From NCBI GenBank assembly GCA_037974665.1, contig CM075764.1, positions 78,198,325 through 78,262,324 on the forward strand: a DNA stretch of 64,000 nucleotides, given 5' to 3'. Within the stretch, counting starts at the first letter, position 1; the number at the start of each line of letters is the position of its first letter. Source of the stretch: Ehretia macrophylla. Lineage: Eukaryota; Streptophyta; Magnoliopsida; Boraginales; Ehretiaceae. A model generated the notes under the pieces. That model made no database searches and was not told the DNA's origin. It was given only the letters and a program-made list of their open reading frames with translations. Both the position numbers and the translations under genes were made by a program. Shown in pieces: positions 1 through 11,193 of this stretch.

Positions 1-2830
1 CTCGTGTTTGGAAGAAAAATGGCTTGTGTTACAAAGGGGTTTTGGGTCAAACGTAAATCCGGGTGAATTTGGTTGATATATTTGGTGTTCTTAGGGTAAG
101 TAGAGACTAATTGTGCTTTTCTAACTCTTAGTTGAGCTTTGGTTAAGATAATTGTAGTACAAACGCACAATGGGGTAATCGGGGCTTTTGTGGCTAATTC
201 GGGTTAATGAAGGAATTCAAGGGTTCTAAGTGTGCCATAATGTGTAACTAAAAGATTAGAATAGTTAGTTGGTGAATCTTGAGCCTTAGCCTTCGGTTTG
301 GAGTTAAATGACTTAGGATAACAAAAGGGAAACTCGGAGTTTTCATGCTTAGCCTTTAAATTAGCTTTGGTGCTTGTATATTTTGCCTTTACATGTTATT
401 ATATGGCATTTGTGAGCATTTCGTGATCATCGGTCATTGACCCCTTTGTGTTGGTATAGTTATTTTTATATTTAATACTTATATCTTGTTATAATGTTTA
501 TATTACTTGTACTTTGTTAAGATCAAACTCTAATAAACATTGTATGCTAAGTGAGTAGAACTATAAGGATAACTCATCTAGTTATATGATTATTGATTAT
601 TATAATTAAAAGTAATTGGAATTTATAACTTATGATCTTAACTTAATGGTATTTGATGCTTCTAATATATCTTATGTTGTCTAATGATATGGTAAGGTGA
701 ACATTGTAGCTTAATTGTGTGTGGGTTATGAACTTGTGTGAATAAGTGATTATAAATCTAGCTTCTAATGTTGTAGGGTTGAGTTAAGTAAGAGTTGAGT
801 TGGAATTGTTATAGTTAATTGCTAAACTTATATGAACACCCTAGGGTTGCATGCTTGAGCTAATTCGGGGAGTTGAAGTAAATCTGAGCTAATCGGGGCT
901 TTTGTGGCTAATTCGGGTTAATGAATGATTTTAAGGGTTCTAAGTGTGCCATAATGTGTAACTAAAAGATTAGAATAGTTAGTTAGTGAATCTTGAGCCT
1001 TAGCATTCGGTTTGGAGTTAAATGACTTAGGATAACAAAAAGGAAACTCGGGGTTTTCATGCTTAGCCTTTGAATTAGCTTTGGTGCTTGTATATCTTGC
1101 CTTTACATGTTATTATATGGCATTTGTAAGCATTTCGTGAAGTTTCGTGATCATCGGTCATTGACCCCTTTGTGTTGGTATAGTTATTTTCATATTTAAT
1201 ACTTATATCTTGTTATAATGTTTATATTACTTGTACTTTGGTAAGATCAAACTCTAATAAACATTGTATGCTAAGTTAGTAGAACTATAAGGATAACTCA
1301 TCTAGTTATATGATTATTGATTATTATAATTAAAAGTAATTGGAATTTATTACTTATGATCTTAACTTAATGGTATTTGATGCTTCTAATATATCTTATG
1401 TTGTCTAATGATATGGTAAGGTGAACATTGTAGCTTAATTGTGTGTGGGTTATGAACTTGTGTGAATAAGTGATTATAAATCTAGCTTCTAATGTTGTAA
1501 GGTTGAGTTAAGTAAGAGTTGAGTTGGAATTGATATAGTTAATTGCTAAACTTATATGAACACCCTAGGGTTGCATACTTGAGCTAATTCGGGGAGTTGA
1601 AGTAAATCTGAGCTATTCTTTTAGCATGCTTGGCTTAATTCCAGGTGAGGGAGAATTCATCCTTATGTGCATAATAGTTTATTTACTTGTACTTAGATTA
1701 TGTCCATTTATTGTTCATATATTGTGTGTGAAGGCAACCTATTTTTTTGTTTCTCAATCATGTGTTTATTGATTTATTCTAGTGTTATCATTTTGAGTGC
1801 ATTGTATCGTGGTTGCACAACCATTCGGGCATGATAGTGTCGTGGAAACCGGGCAGCATCGAGCTTGCCGGTCTATCTCGGCTACCATGGTTGCCCAGTC
1901 CCTCTCTCTTTTGGGATGCCGCCCAGGGAGAGTTGGGTCGTAGGATTTTGAGGTACATCCGGAGTACAACCCATTTTGGAGTTATAAAGGGATGTCAGCT
2001 TATCGATATCAGTGTCATTATTACATCGGGATTTCCATTCGTGGCTCGTGGTTCGTGATTGAAGAACAAAGTGAATCGTATCCTTTTTAATGTGTGGTAA
2101 CTTGTTGTTTCAATTGTTCTTTGGTTGTAAAATGCTTTATTTGTACTAATTGCTGCATTGCACGTCCTCGGTAGACCTTATCCCTCACTAAGCAATTGTG
2201 ATTGCTCATACCTCGCTGAACATGTTTCAGGTGGCGCAGTTGGAGGAATGGCCTTGGTTGCTTTGTGCTATTGCTTGAGATTTGAGTGTTTGCCTGCTAA
2301 ATTGTGGAAGATTTTGTTTGTATTATGTCTTGTTCTATTTTGTGCCTATAGGTTTGTATATATTTGGAGTTGTTGAAGAATTGTAATAGCTAGGTTAATG
2401 TATGGCTTGAATGGTAGATTGTAATAGTTTATCCTTACTTTCCTTTATGCTGTTTGCTTGTGTGTTAATGAAAGTTAATAGTTGTTTGGCTTTAGTTCAT
2501 AAGAAAGTCTAATGGTTAATATGGAGTGGTATGATAAGTGGATTAAAAGAGACAAGGTTTTAAGGATTGTTAAATGCATGCTTGGGTGCGTTTTCTATGT
2601 CTTGCTTAAAGCCCAGTCGACCTTGAAGTTGGGATAGTTAGAGCTGGAGTTGTTGGAGTTAGAGTTTAGTTGTATTGTGGCTTATTTTATGTTTACAGGT
2701 TTCCAGAATGTTCATGGTACAGGGGAGACTTTGTCCGTTTTTCCTAAAACTTTGAGACTGAGCTGAAAATGGGGTTGAGAATAGCTTGGTTATTAGAGCC
2801 TCCGGTCTCGTGAGGGAATGATGTGTTACA
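1..2830 (+). mobile_element. 3' part of a long Ty3/gypsy (chromovirus-type) LTR
   Basis: The sequence is co-linear, at moderate identity, with the LTRs of the chromovirus at 38703-59073. Shared blocks include the early lines about a lineage-typical 'lacking-start' text, the motif around 1795-1830 ending in a GTGCATTG box followed by a GCAACCA box, and the GTACATCCGGAGTAC block at 1953-1967. It ends with GTGTTACA at 2830, the same kind of CA terminus as the solo LTR at 5140-9096. No primer-binding site follows, so this is a 3' LTR or solo LTR; its 5' end lies outside the window. The open frames inside it (for example 1813-2058) are not coding. Confidence 0.75.
176..1613 (+). repeat. Tandem direct duplication of about 714 bp inside the LTR
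   Basis: Copy 1 covers about 176-889 and copy 2 about 890-1613. The copies are almost identical. The clearest differences are a 10-base insertion in copy 2 near 1137 (an extra GTGAAGTTTC-like stretch) and scattered substitutions. The high identity compared with the decayed surroundings suggests a recent duplication by unequal exchange or template jumping. Confidence 0.9.
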
Positions 2831-3773
2831 GCTAGTGATCTTTTGTGCATACCCTAATCCCAACATACTACTGAATGCAGAAGCTTGTCATACCATGTAT
2901 GACCTTTGTCTCCGACCTACTAAGTAGAATGACCAAAATAACCTTCCACGTAACACTCACAAACAAAAAGATTTCCCATGTACTATCTATTTCTTGATTG
3001 CATCTTTTCATTAAGACATCTAAATCATTTAAGTAACCATCCACTGGATATGGAACACTTGAACTACGGAGCGACCTTCAAGCCAGATACCCGATATACT
3101 TCTAGAGTATACCATTAAACTTAGATTTGGATGATCTAATGGATAATCACAAAGGAGCGATCATTCCATTATGCGACAATATAGATTCTATATTGCATAA
3201 GCACATTCCAACTAGTCAAATCCATATGGCCAACACACAAAGCTGTTGACCTACAACTAAGGTCTCACCCACGGTGCATCAAAGCACATGAATATGATTT
3301 TGCCAGTTCACATACGCTCAAGATTAATAGTATTGATTATTTAGTAGCATGAGGTATATTTAGATCTTTATCTTTGATAGTACCTATTCAAGATATCATA
3401 TCTCAGTGGCTCGTTCAATGTGTAACACACACACTAGTGAGGCTTAGTCTATAAACCTACCAATGACCAAGGCAGGTCACCCTTCCAAGAGACTAACTCA
3501 TTATAACCTAAACCATGATGAAGTGCGCAGCTCCATTATTCGGTTATGAACATAATCTAGAACCCAATTGTTTATGACTTAGACCTTTTGTGCTTGGACA
3601 TCGTGCACCTAAGTCATTCACTTATAGTTCAAGGACCTTTATACTAGTAATTACACATAAATGAGATAAAGAATAGAAATGAATGTTTTCATTAATACTA
3701 ACAATCACAAACACATATCCAATGTAATTGAAATGTCACGTGTAGTGAGATTTTGGGCATACTAATCCCAACA
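2831..3773 (-). mobile_element. Ty1/copia-type LTR sequence, reverse orientation
   Basis: Read on the - strand, an LTR start TGTTGGGATTAGTATGCCC lies at 3773 and runs leftwards. A second, similar start (TGTTGGGATTAGGGTATGC) lies at 2864 and is cut after about 34 bases by the gypsy LTR that ends at 2830. The two starts align to each other, so this looks like one nearly full LTR (about 2865-3773) abutting the beginning of another copy. The opening TGTTGGGAT...ATGCCC is typical of plant copia LTRs. No coding sequence is seen. Confidence 0.55.
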
Positions 3774-4323
3774 TGGGCAATAAGCCCTATCCTCAGGCTT
3801 AGGAATCTTAACCTTATAACCTTTGGGGAATATGTCCTTGTTCACAAGCTTATGAATGTGTGTGTAAATGTCATTAGCGGGAGCTCGGTCCATGGTATCA
3901 AAGGGTTCATCATCATCATCTGGCTGATCTGACGCTAGAATATCTAAGATAGAGAGAGCCCCACCTATGGGAGTAGCAGAAAGGGTTAGGTTGGACCTAT
4001 TCCCTGAACTAGCCCTAACGTTGGTACAGGGTCTTGAGCGAGAATGAGAGGATCAGAAAAAAAGGACCAGTTGAAGGGACCTGCCTAATCGAAATAGCTC
4101 TAATTGGGACTCTCCTAAAGAGGTCATTAGTAAAAGGACTAGGACCGACCTCTAATTCCTCTAGGCCTTTGAGCATATTGGCTCTCTCCTCTAATCTAAC
4201 CTCATCAAGGTTAATCGCATCTATCTTGGGCATGATATCACTATCACTTTTCTCACTACCATAATGATCATAAGAATGGATGGGCTCATTCTGGGAGTCT
4301 TTCTCTGATTCAGACGTAGCCAT
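3774..4323 (-). pseudogene. Antisense ORF of the Tat-like element, frameshifted and truncated
   Basis: The - strand reading starts at an ATG at 4323 and is open for 102 codons (acidic, Ser/Asp/Glu-rich start MATSESEKDSQNEP). It ends at a stop near 4015. In a neighbouring frame the reading continues to 3774 with coding-like composition (a run of four Asp, then Glu-Pro-Phe, and later a Lys-rich stretch) until it is cut by the copia LTR. I therefore see one frameshift and a missing C-terminus, with at least about 180 codons originally. It lies antisense to, and just upstream of, the polypurine tract. Extra antisense ORFs at this place are known from Retand/Grande-type elements, where their function is unknown. 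I do not recognise a domain. Confidence 0.5.
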
Positions 4324-4680
4324 AGAGAAAAAGAAGATAAGGGAATATACCTAAAAAGTGGAGTAGGTCGAGGAAAATAAGTTGAGCTCGATGGAGTTAA
4401 AATTGCCAAGAGAAAGTGGTAGACGAAATAGAAAGTTGATGGTGAAATGATGGGATATGTTTTGAAATGAAGGCCTATTCATAAACAAACCCATAGACGG
4501 GAAAATGAATGGTCCAAATCTTCTAGGATAGTAGGTTGCAGAAGGCCAACCAGAGGGGGCCACATCCCAACCAAGCAGTTAATGTGCATTGATAGCGGTT
4601 AACAATTACAGCGGGAACATGTTAAAAGAATTGCGACACATTGATAGGGTGATTCTTCAACCTCAATCTGAGTTTAAGAA

Positions 4681-4693
4681 ATCGGGGGGCAAC
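4681..4693 (+). other. Polypurine tract of the Tat-like element
   Basis: ATCGGGGGGCAAC immediately precedes the presumed LTR start TGATAAGGG. It fixes the element orientation as + and shows that the neighbouring ORF is antisense. Confidence 0.5.
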
Positions 4694-5139
4694 TGATAAG
4701 GGTAAAATAATCAACTCGACCTCATATAAAACAAGACGACCAGATAGGCAGGGTTATAAAAAAGTCATAATAGAGTTTGAAGAGGTCGACCTTGACCGAG
4801 CTAGAATAATCATCTTGAGGTCCGACCAGTTTGTTTGACTTCGTGACAAGGCGACAGGATCCCGCAAAATCTAGAATGTTATCTAATGGAAATGTATATA
4901 TATGGTAATTTCACTCACAAAAGAGGTAACTGTTCGTTTACATACTACACGCTACACTTTCCTATTTTGGTTATCATCTCAATCAAAATACTAACTTAAA
5001 CATTAGAGTACTTAAGTTGGGAACCCCTACATCTGTTTCTCTTGTAGGACAGCTCGGATCCTTTTTGGACCTTTGGGCTTATGAGCAGATTTTTGCAAAA
5101 ACATGTATGAATTTATAGGCTATCCAAACAAAATGACTA

Positions 5140-8100
5140 TATGACGCCCAAGCCCAGAGGGACCTTTAATTTATTACATTTAATTACTATAATTGCATAA
5201 TTGCCTTACTTGTCCTCTATTTTGCCTTATTTGCTTTTATATGTTTGAATTTTTATGCCTAACTTAAGCCTGGGACAAATTTTAAACTATTTTATCTTTC
5301 GAATTTAATATTTTTCCTTTAATATACATCCTATATGATGTATTCGTTCATTGTTAGAATGTGCATTACATGTCCTAAGCGTGAGATAGAAAATATTTAG
5401 TGTCCCCGAGTAAATATTAATAGTTTAGTTGTTTTAGTGCCTTTAGCATTTTAACTAAATGTCTACTAAGTCAATTAGGCCCACTAGCATTTTATTTTAG
5501 CCCAACCATGATTTAGCCCATTTAATTACATTATATACATACTTATACATATATTAGAAGACTTAATATACACAAACAAATAGCAAAAGGAAAGAAAAAA
5601 AAATTGGACCAAGCAGAGAAGAAACATTAGACCTTTGAGCTTAGGGTTGGTGTGCTGCTTCAATTTTCAGCCAATTTTAGCAAGATCCAAGGTGTTTTTA
5701 GCCTATTTTCTTCCATTTTCTAGCTTGTACAAGGTGAAGGTAAGTTTTTTTTTATGTATTTGTCTTGATATATAGTCATGGTGAAATTTTGATATTGTTG
5801 TGAAATGGTTATATGAAGCTTCTAATACATGATTTCGTAGTTAGAGACATGGTAGAGTAAACTTTTAAAGCTTATTGCACTTGTTTTGCTAGAAAATTGA
5901 AGTTAGCCTAAGGTAGAAGATGATGAATAGTAATTTTGCTTAAAGAACCATGTTGAATACAATGTGTTTGTTCTAATGCTTAAATGATGCTATACAAGTG
6001 TTTATATGGCTAACTAAGTGTTTAAAATAACTAGAGTAGGAATAGAGCTTAATGTGTGTGTTCTGTTTTTGGTGGGCAGATTTTCGTCACTGTTTTGTAG
6101 CGCTCGTTTAGCATAGTAAACATGCTCAGAAATTAACAAAATTTGTGTTGTAGCTAGATGATTTAGTGTAGAACAAACTTTGATTTGGACCCAAGAGCTA
6201 AAAGAATCGTTAAAGCCCTCTGATCACATCATTTTCGAAATGTAGCTAAAAAATCGCTGGTTTTGCCCAGCTATGCGTAGTTGCGCAGTACAGGTTATAA
6301 TTTATGGAATTTAACTCGGAATTGAGTACCGTTTGAACATAAAATTAACTACACTTGAAGAGGTACGTTTGTACATAAAAATCAGTCAGTTTGGAGGTCA
6401 ATAGCATAGGTAACCAAATTGATTAAGTTAAACTTCTGTTAGAGAAATTAGAAAATGTCTTAGTTATTAGAAAATGTCTTAGTTGGATAATTATTTGATA
6501 TTGTTCATTGGGATTACTAAGTGGTGAAATTGATAATATCTATTGTTGATTATTGCTATAAATATACTTATAAATGCTTCAATTACATCTTATTATGCCT
6601 CGTGAACACTCTTTTGAAGCTTGTTAGCATTTTTAATGGTTAGAACTGTGATTGCAAGTTATAGGAAAAAACATGAATAGCAAAATTTTTACATTTTGGG
6701 AATTTTACATTTCTAAGTGTTCTATTGCTTCTAGTAGTTGTTATAACCCTTAAGAATGTTAGATGTATCATAAAAATGATTGTAACTTGGCTAGAATTAG
6801 AATTTTGGCTTAAAACGTAAAATGAGACTTTGAAACGAAGTATTGAGTTTGGCTCGTTTGATTATGTAGTTAGTATTAGAAAAGTTAGGAAGCTCTTAAA
6901 TGTATTTATGACGCTTAATTGCTAATCGGATTAGGTAGCTGTAGTACAAATCACCTAAGGAGCTTTTCGGTGTTTTTGAGTTAACATACTTGGAAATGTG
7001 ATTTCGTAGCATTTATGTAGGTCATAAAGTGGCTTTAGGTGAATGGTAAAGTTATATTTGGAATTTGTAATCATGTGTGAAGTTTCGAACCTAAATTGTA
7101 AACATTAGAATAGTGTTTTGATGCATTTCTTGTGAATTACTTGAACTAATTGCATGAGTAGTTGTTTATATTGCTATAATTGCTATAATTGACCTTTATA
7201 AGGCTAGTTAAATGGTAAAGAGATGTTTGGTTAGAGTGCTCATTCATTTGAAGCATGTTAGGGTGTAGTTAAGTAGTTGAATGTAATTATATGCTAAGTG
7301 AATTATGTGAGAATGAATACAATTTTATGGGTTAAAGAAGTGTTATTTTAACATGTCTTATAATCTAAAGCAATTAGTGTGTGTTTAATAATTTTAAAGC
7401 ATGAAAATAATTCTTAGTCCAGGTTTATAATTAAATTAAGTTTAAGTGTTTAAGTGTAGTCGTCTTGATTGAATGCTTAATTTGATATCCCTTTGTGAGA
7501 TAAATGAAGCTGAACTAGTTATAAAGTTTAAATTGTTAAATGCTAATGTAGTTAATGTCATTGGTAAGATTAAAGAAATGTTTTAGCGTTTTTTGTATGA
7601 TTACTGAGACTATGTAGCAATATGAGATATATAAGTGATTGTATATAACTTATATTGTTGTGAGTTGAGTTAGATAGTAGTTAAATTGGAACTAGTGAGT
7701 TATATGCTAAAATGTTATACTTATAGGAACAAGCTAGAGATTTCATGATTGAGCAGATTCAGGGAGAATTGAAGGGAATGTAAGCTATTTTACCTACATA
7801 CTTGGCTTAATCAAAGGTGAGGGATGCATCGTACTTGGTATCTTAACTGATTTATTGCCTTTCATTATGATGGTTACTGTATAGTTAATGAGGTATTGTT
7901 TATTTATTTTAATTGTATTATTATGTGCTTGTTTATAGGTCGACCAGGAAATATTATTGTTAACTAGGTTACAATTGCTTGTATATTAGAATTCATATGT
8001 GAGGACAACTTACTTTGTTATCTCTCATTTATGTGTTATTAGCTTTTATTATTATATTGCTTTGTTGTTGTTTTATGTGGATTTTATCAATGGTTGTGCA

Positions 8101-9096
8101 ACCTTATCGCTCGGGACAGATACGATGGGCCACTATGGGCGGCATCGAGCTTGCGAGTGTTGGTTGCCCTAACTCCGTATCCTAGCCCTACACTCGCCTG
8201 GTACAGAGTATGCTAGGGGGTGTAGGTCGTAGGATTGGGTACATCCGGAGTACCCATGGTGTTTGGGATGCCGGCATATCGAGTTTGAGTTTGAGTTCGT
8301 GGTTCGGGAGTTGGAGTGATAAGTGTTATCGCTTCGTATCCTTTTAAACGTGTGGTATGTCATAGTTTATTTGATTCTTTATTGTATAATTGCTATCTTC
8401 TGTGACTAAATGTTGCATTGCACAAAAATGATTTCAAAAAACCTCCCTAGATAGTTGTTTCCCTCCCTCACTGAGTATACATGTATTGTATGCTCACCCC
8501 TCTTTTTAACACTTTCAGGTTTAGTACGAAACAATTGAAGTGCCTACAAGCTGCTGGGATTCTTGTGCATTGAAGTGTTGTTTGCCCGTGATAGTATAAT
8601 TTGTAAAGTAGAAGTCTTGTGTATATTTGATTCATGTTGTGAAGGATTATAATAAGTATTTAAGGTTTGTATGATGTGATAATTGTAATGACTTTTAATA
8701 ACTCTAATGAATGACTTTATTGTCTAATTGGTTTGCATGCTTGCATGATTTGAATGGTTGGCGGACTTAATTCATAAGAAAGATAGATAGAGAATATTAG
8801 AGTGGTATGATAAGCGAAAATTATAAACATAGACTTTCAATAGTTAATGAATGCATGCTTGTATGTCTTCAATATTGGGTTTCAAGGCTCGGATGGCCTT
8901 GAGAAGTTTGTTGTATGTGATAATAGTAGAAGTTGGGAATTACGAAGAAGGTTGGACTTTAGTTTTGAGGTTATAATTGCTTGCACAGGTTTTGAATTGT
9001 CCTATAAATAGGGGAGACTTCGTCCGTTTCTCTCATTTTTCGTGACCTCAGGTATTGGATAGAAACTCCGATCTCGTGAGGGATCAGGGTGTTACA
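5140..9096 (+). mobile_element. Complete solo LTR of a long-LTR Ty3/gypsy element
   Basis: The unit starts TATGACGCCC (probably TGTGACGCCC with one G-to-A change, as in the chromovirus LTRs) and ends GGTGTTACA. It is flanked by a perfect 5-bp target duplication, GACTA at 5135-5139 and 9097-9101. The 3' half aligns with 1540-2830 and with the chromovirus LTRs, including the GTACATCCGGAGTAC block at 8239-8253. No primer site, coding domain or second LTR is present, so the element was reduced to one LTR by recombination. At 3957 bp it is longer than the related LTRs here (about 2.5 kb). Confidence 0.85.
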
Positions 9097-9101
9097 GACT
9101 A

Positions 9102-9269
9102 TCCAATCATTTTCTGGCTTCCCTTTTGTCACTTAAACAAGGTGAAAAGAAATAATACCCAAACAAATTTATTATTTATTGTTTCTGAAAGAAAATGGTA
9201 TATTCCTTAAGAAACAAAAGAGTAAAACTAATTACGATACTAGTTAATCAGCCTATAACTGTTTGCTTT
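9102..9269. other. Unassigned sequence between solo LTR and LINE fragment
   Basis: AT-rich sequence with no open frame of note. It is the target region of the solo LTR and may belong either to the Tat-like remnant's flank or to the LINE. Confidence 0.3.
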
Positions 9270-10378
9270 TTCACTAAACTAGAGTTGTTTGGAGCAAAGT
9301 CTGTCGATTAAGTGATGAAGGTGTTTTTTAAGTTTGCATCACTCTTCTGGGCTGGTACAACCGATGGGGGAAACAAAGCTAGAGTTGCTTGGTACTTCTC
9401 TCATGCAGTATCTCTGGCTTTTGTTAACCAAACATAACTTTATCTGTGTCAAATGGATTTTTAGTAATCAACTTCGATATACTACTCTTTAGGAGGCTAA
9501 AACTCCAAGCGATTCATCCTAGTTTTGGCGTAATATTCTCACCCTTAGGAGCAGTATGAGGCCTCTTACATCTACGAAATTGGCCGAGGCAATATCCTTC
9601 CTTTTGGCTTGATCATTGGCATCTAATTGGGGTCCTTGGAGATTATTTCGAGGAGCCAGCGATTTCAGAACTTGGGATGAACTTGAACCAAAAAGTTGAG
9701 TTTTACATTGTTGATGACAATTGAATTTGGCCTCGCCACCCTATCTTTGATACCATCTCCAACAACACAAGTAATGTAATACCTAAGTCTTCACTTGATG
9801 ATGTTGTGCTTTGGTTGGGTGAACCTTATGGTAAGTTTACCATTTTCTCTGCTTGGAACATGATTTGGGCTGAGACATCGAAAGTGGATTGCGGTGATTT
9901 TGTTTGGTTTAAATATCATATTCCTAAACATGCATTTTGCTGATAGTTGACTTGGTTAGACAGAAATCCAACCAAATACAAAATGATCTCCTAAGGGCTC
10001 CATATTGATGCTAAATGCTCATTCTGTAACTACGCAATGGAGGACCGTGATAACTTGTATTTCTAGTGCTCATTCACCCAGTACTGTGGCGAAAAGGAAT
10101 GAGATTGGCTAAGGGTCCTAGATAGCTACATAAATGGGAAAAAATCATGCGTTGGATTATCCGTAAATGCAGGGTAGATAGCTTGCATAACACCATCAGT
10201 AAACTGTTCCTCCAGGCAGTAATTTATCACATTTGGTGTGCACAGAATATGAGGCTGCATACGGGTAGGCCGATAATAAAAATTGATAGGATATTCGTTA
10301 TGGTTTGAGTTTTATAAGGGATAATTAATGAGTAAACCAATATATTTTAGTTTTAGACGTTAAAAAAAAAAAAAAAAA
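9270..10378 (+). pseudogene. Decayed LINE (L1-type) 3' end with zf-RVT domain and poly(A) tail
   Basis: Conceptual translation in shifting frames gives the C-terminal part of a plant L1 ORF2. The region after the reverse transcriptase (near 9282-9600) has the usual Trp/Arg-rich phrasing. The zinc-binding reverse-transcriptase domain (zf-RVT) follows at about 9840-10250, with SAWNMIW, DFVWFKYHIPKHAFC, CSFCNYAMEDRDNLYFQCS and HIWCAQN recognisable. Several Trp codons are now stops (for example TGATAG after HAFC near 9940). An A16 run at about 10362-10377 is the probable 3' tail. The 5' part, including the catalytic RT motifs and endonuclease, is absent, as is usual for truncated LINEs. Confidence 0.75.
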
Positions 10379-11004
10379 TCGAAACTTAAAGCCTGATCAT
10401 AGTTTTTTTTTATTTTTATTTTATAAAAATATCTATATGTATATATGTTCCTATATAATATAATGTTTAAGATTGGTAAAAATATAAAAAATAATTTTAT
10501 ATTAGTCTAATAGACTAATATCTAAAATTACACTTTTAAATCTATACACATACATAATAAAATAATTCTTTTATTTTTATCACTTATGATCCTTTGACTT
10601 TGGTTAATACTAACAGAATCAAAATTTTGTCAATAATGCTATTAGGGTTTTGATCTAATGGTAAAGTTACTTATTAGATATATGAGAGGTTGTAAACTTG
10701 AATCTTATTAGTTATGTTGTATGACTTTAGATTTTCTCTGAATTTAAAAGAAAAATAAAAATCTGTCAATAATAAGAGTGACGTTACTAAAATATCCTTA
10801 TAACTTAGGTAACAGACAAATATACCCTTGTTAAGAAATTTTCCCTAAATTAAGAAAATTCTCCCAAACCCTCCTCCATATCCCATACGCGCACCCACCC
10901 CCCAAACACCACCACTACCCCGCCGGCATCTCACCAATTTCCACTCCCACCCACTAATCTCCCCGTCGCCGCAGCGGCATCAAGCCCCCAGATTCCCCAT
11001 CCGT
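10379..11004 (+). promoter_or_regulatory. Upstream region and 5' leader exon of the PPR gene
   Basis: The first 470 bases are very AT-rich with no coding signal. From about 10860 the composition changes abruptly to a C-rich, G-poor stretch (runs of CCCACCC, CCTCC, CACCACCAC) that ends at a good splice donor CCGT/GTAAGT at 11004/11005. I read this C-rich stretch as the transcribed 5' leader. No TATA box or transcription start can be fixed from sequence alone. Confidence 0.4.
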
Positions 11005-11021
11005 GTAAGTGTGTGTATATC

Positions 11022-11057
<36 letters not shown>

Positions 11058-11179
11058 ATGGGGTTTTATTTGTGTATAATATATATATATATTGGGTGTC
11101 TATTTCATGCGTGTGTGTCCATGGTAGGTGCCGTGGGTGTGCGTATTAATTGTGATGTGTTTTATTTGTTCTTCTTCAG
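11005..11179 (+). other. 5'UTR intron of the PPR gene with TA/TG microsatellites
   Basis: The donor GTAAGT at 11005 and the acceptor TTGTTCTTCTTCAG ending at 11179 define an intron of 175 bases directly upstream of the start codon at 11194. Inside are (TA)n at about 11022-11038, (TG)n at about 11039-11057 and a second (TA)n at about 11080-11092. The frame upstream of 11194 (from 11128) lies in this intron, so the longer apparent N-terminus is not real. Confidence 0.6.
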
Positions 11180-11193
11180 AAGAGTCTTTGTGG

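Larger units (their letters stand above)
3774..5139 (+). mobile_element. Tat/Retand-like Ty3/gypsy remnant: 3' region, polypurine tract and 3' LTR
   Basis: A purine tract at 4681-4693 (ATCGGGGGGCAAC) is followed directly by TGATAAGGG at 4694, which I read as the 3' LTR start. A TATA-like stretch lies at about 4892-4900, and a CTTAAG...CCTACATCTG...TTGTAGGACA region near 5010-5051 probably marks the LTR end. Upstream of the tract is an ORF in antisense orientation (separate entry), an arrangement known in Tat-lineage elements. The body of the element (gag, pol, 5' LTR) is absent; the left edge is cut by the copia LTR at 3773 and the solo LTR at 5140 interrupts the right flank. Confidence 0.5.

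Noticed and set aside
1813..2058. 81-residue + strand ORF
   Set aside because: Lies within a conserved non-coding part of a gypsy LTR; the corresponding frame is not kept in the related LTRs.
4015..4323. Host gene on the - strand
   Set aside because: It lies antisense beside a purine tract and LTR and is frameshifted and cut by a transposon; an antisense transposon ORF explains it better.
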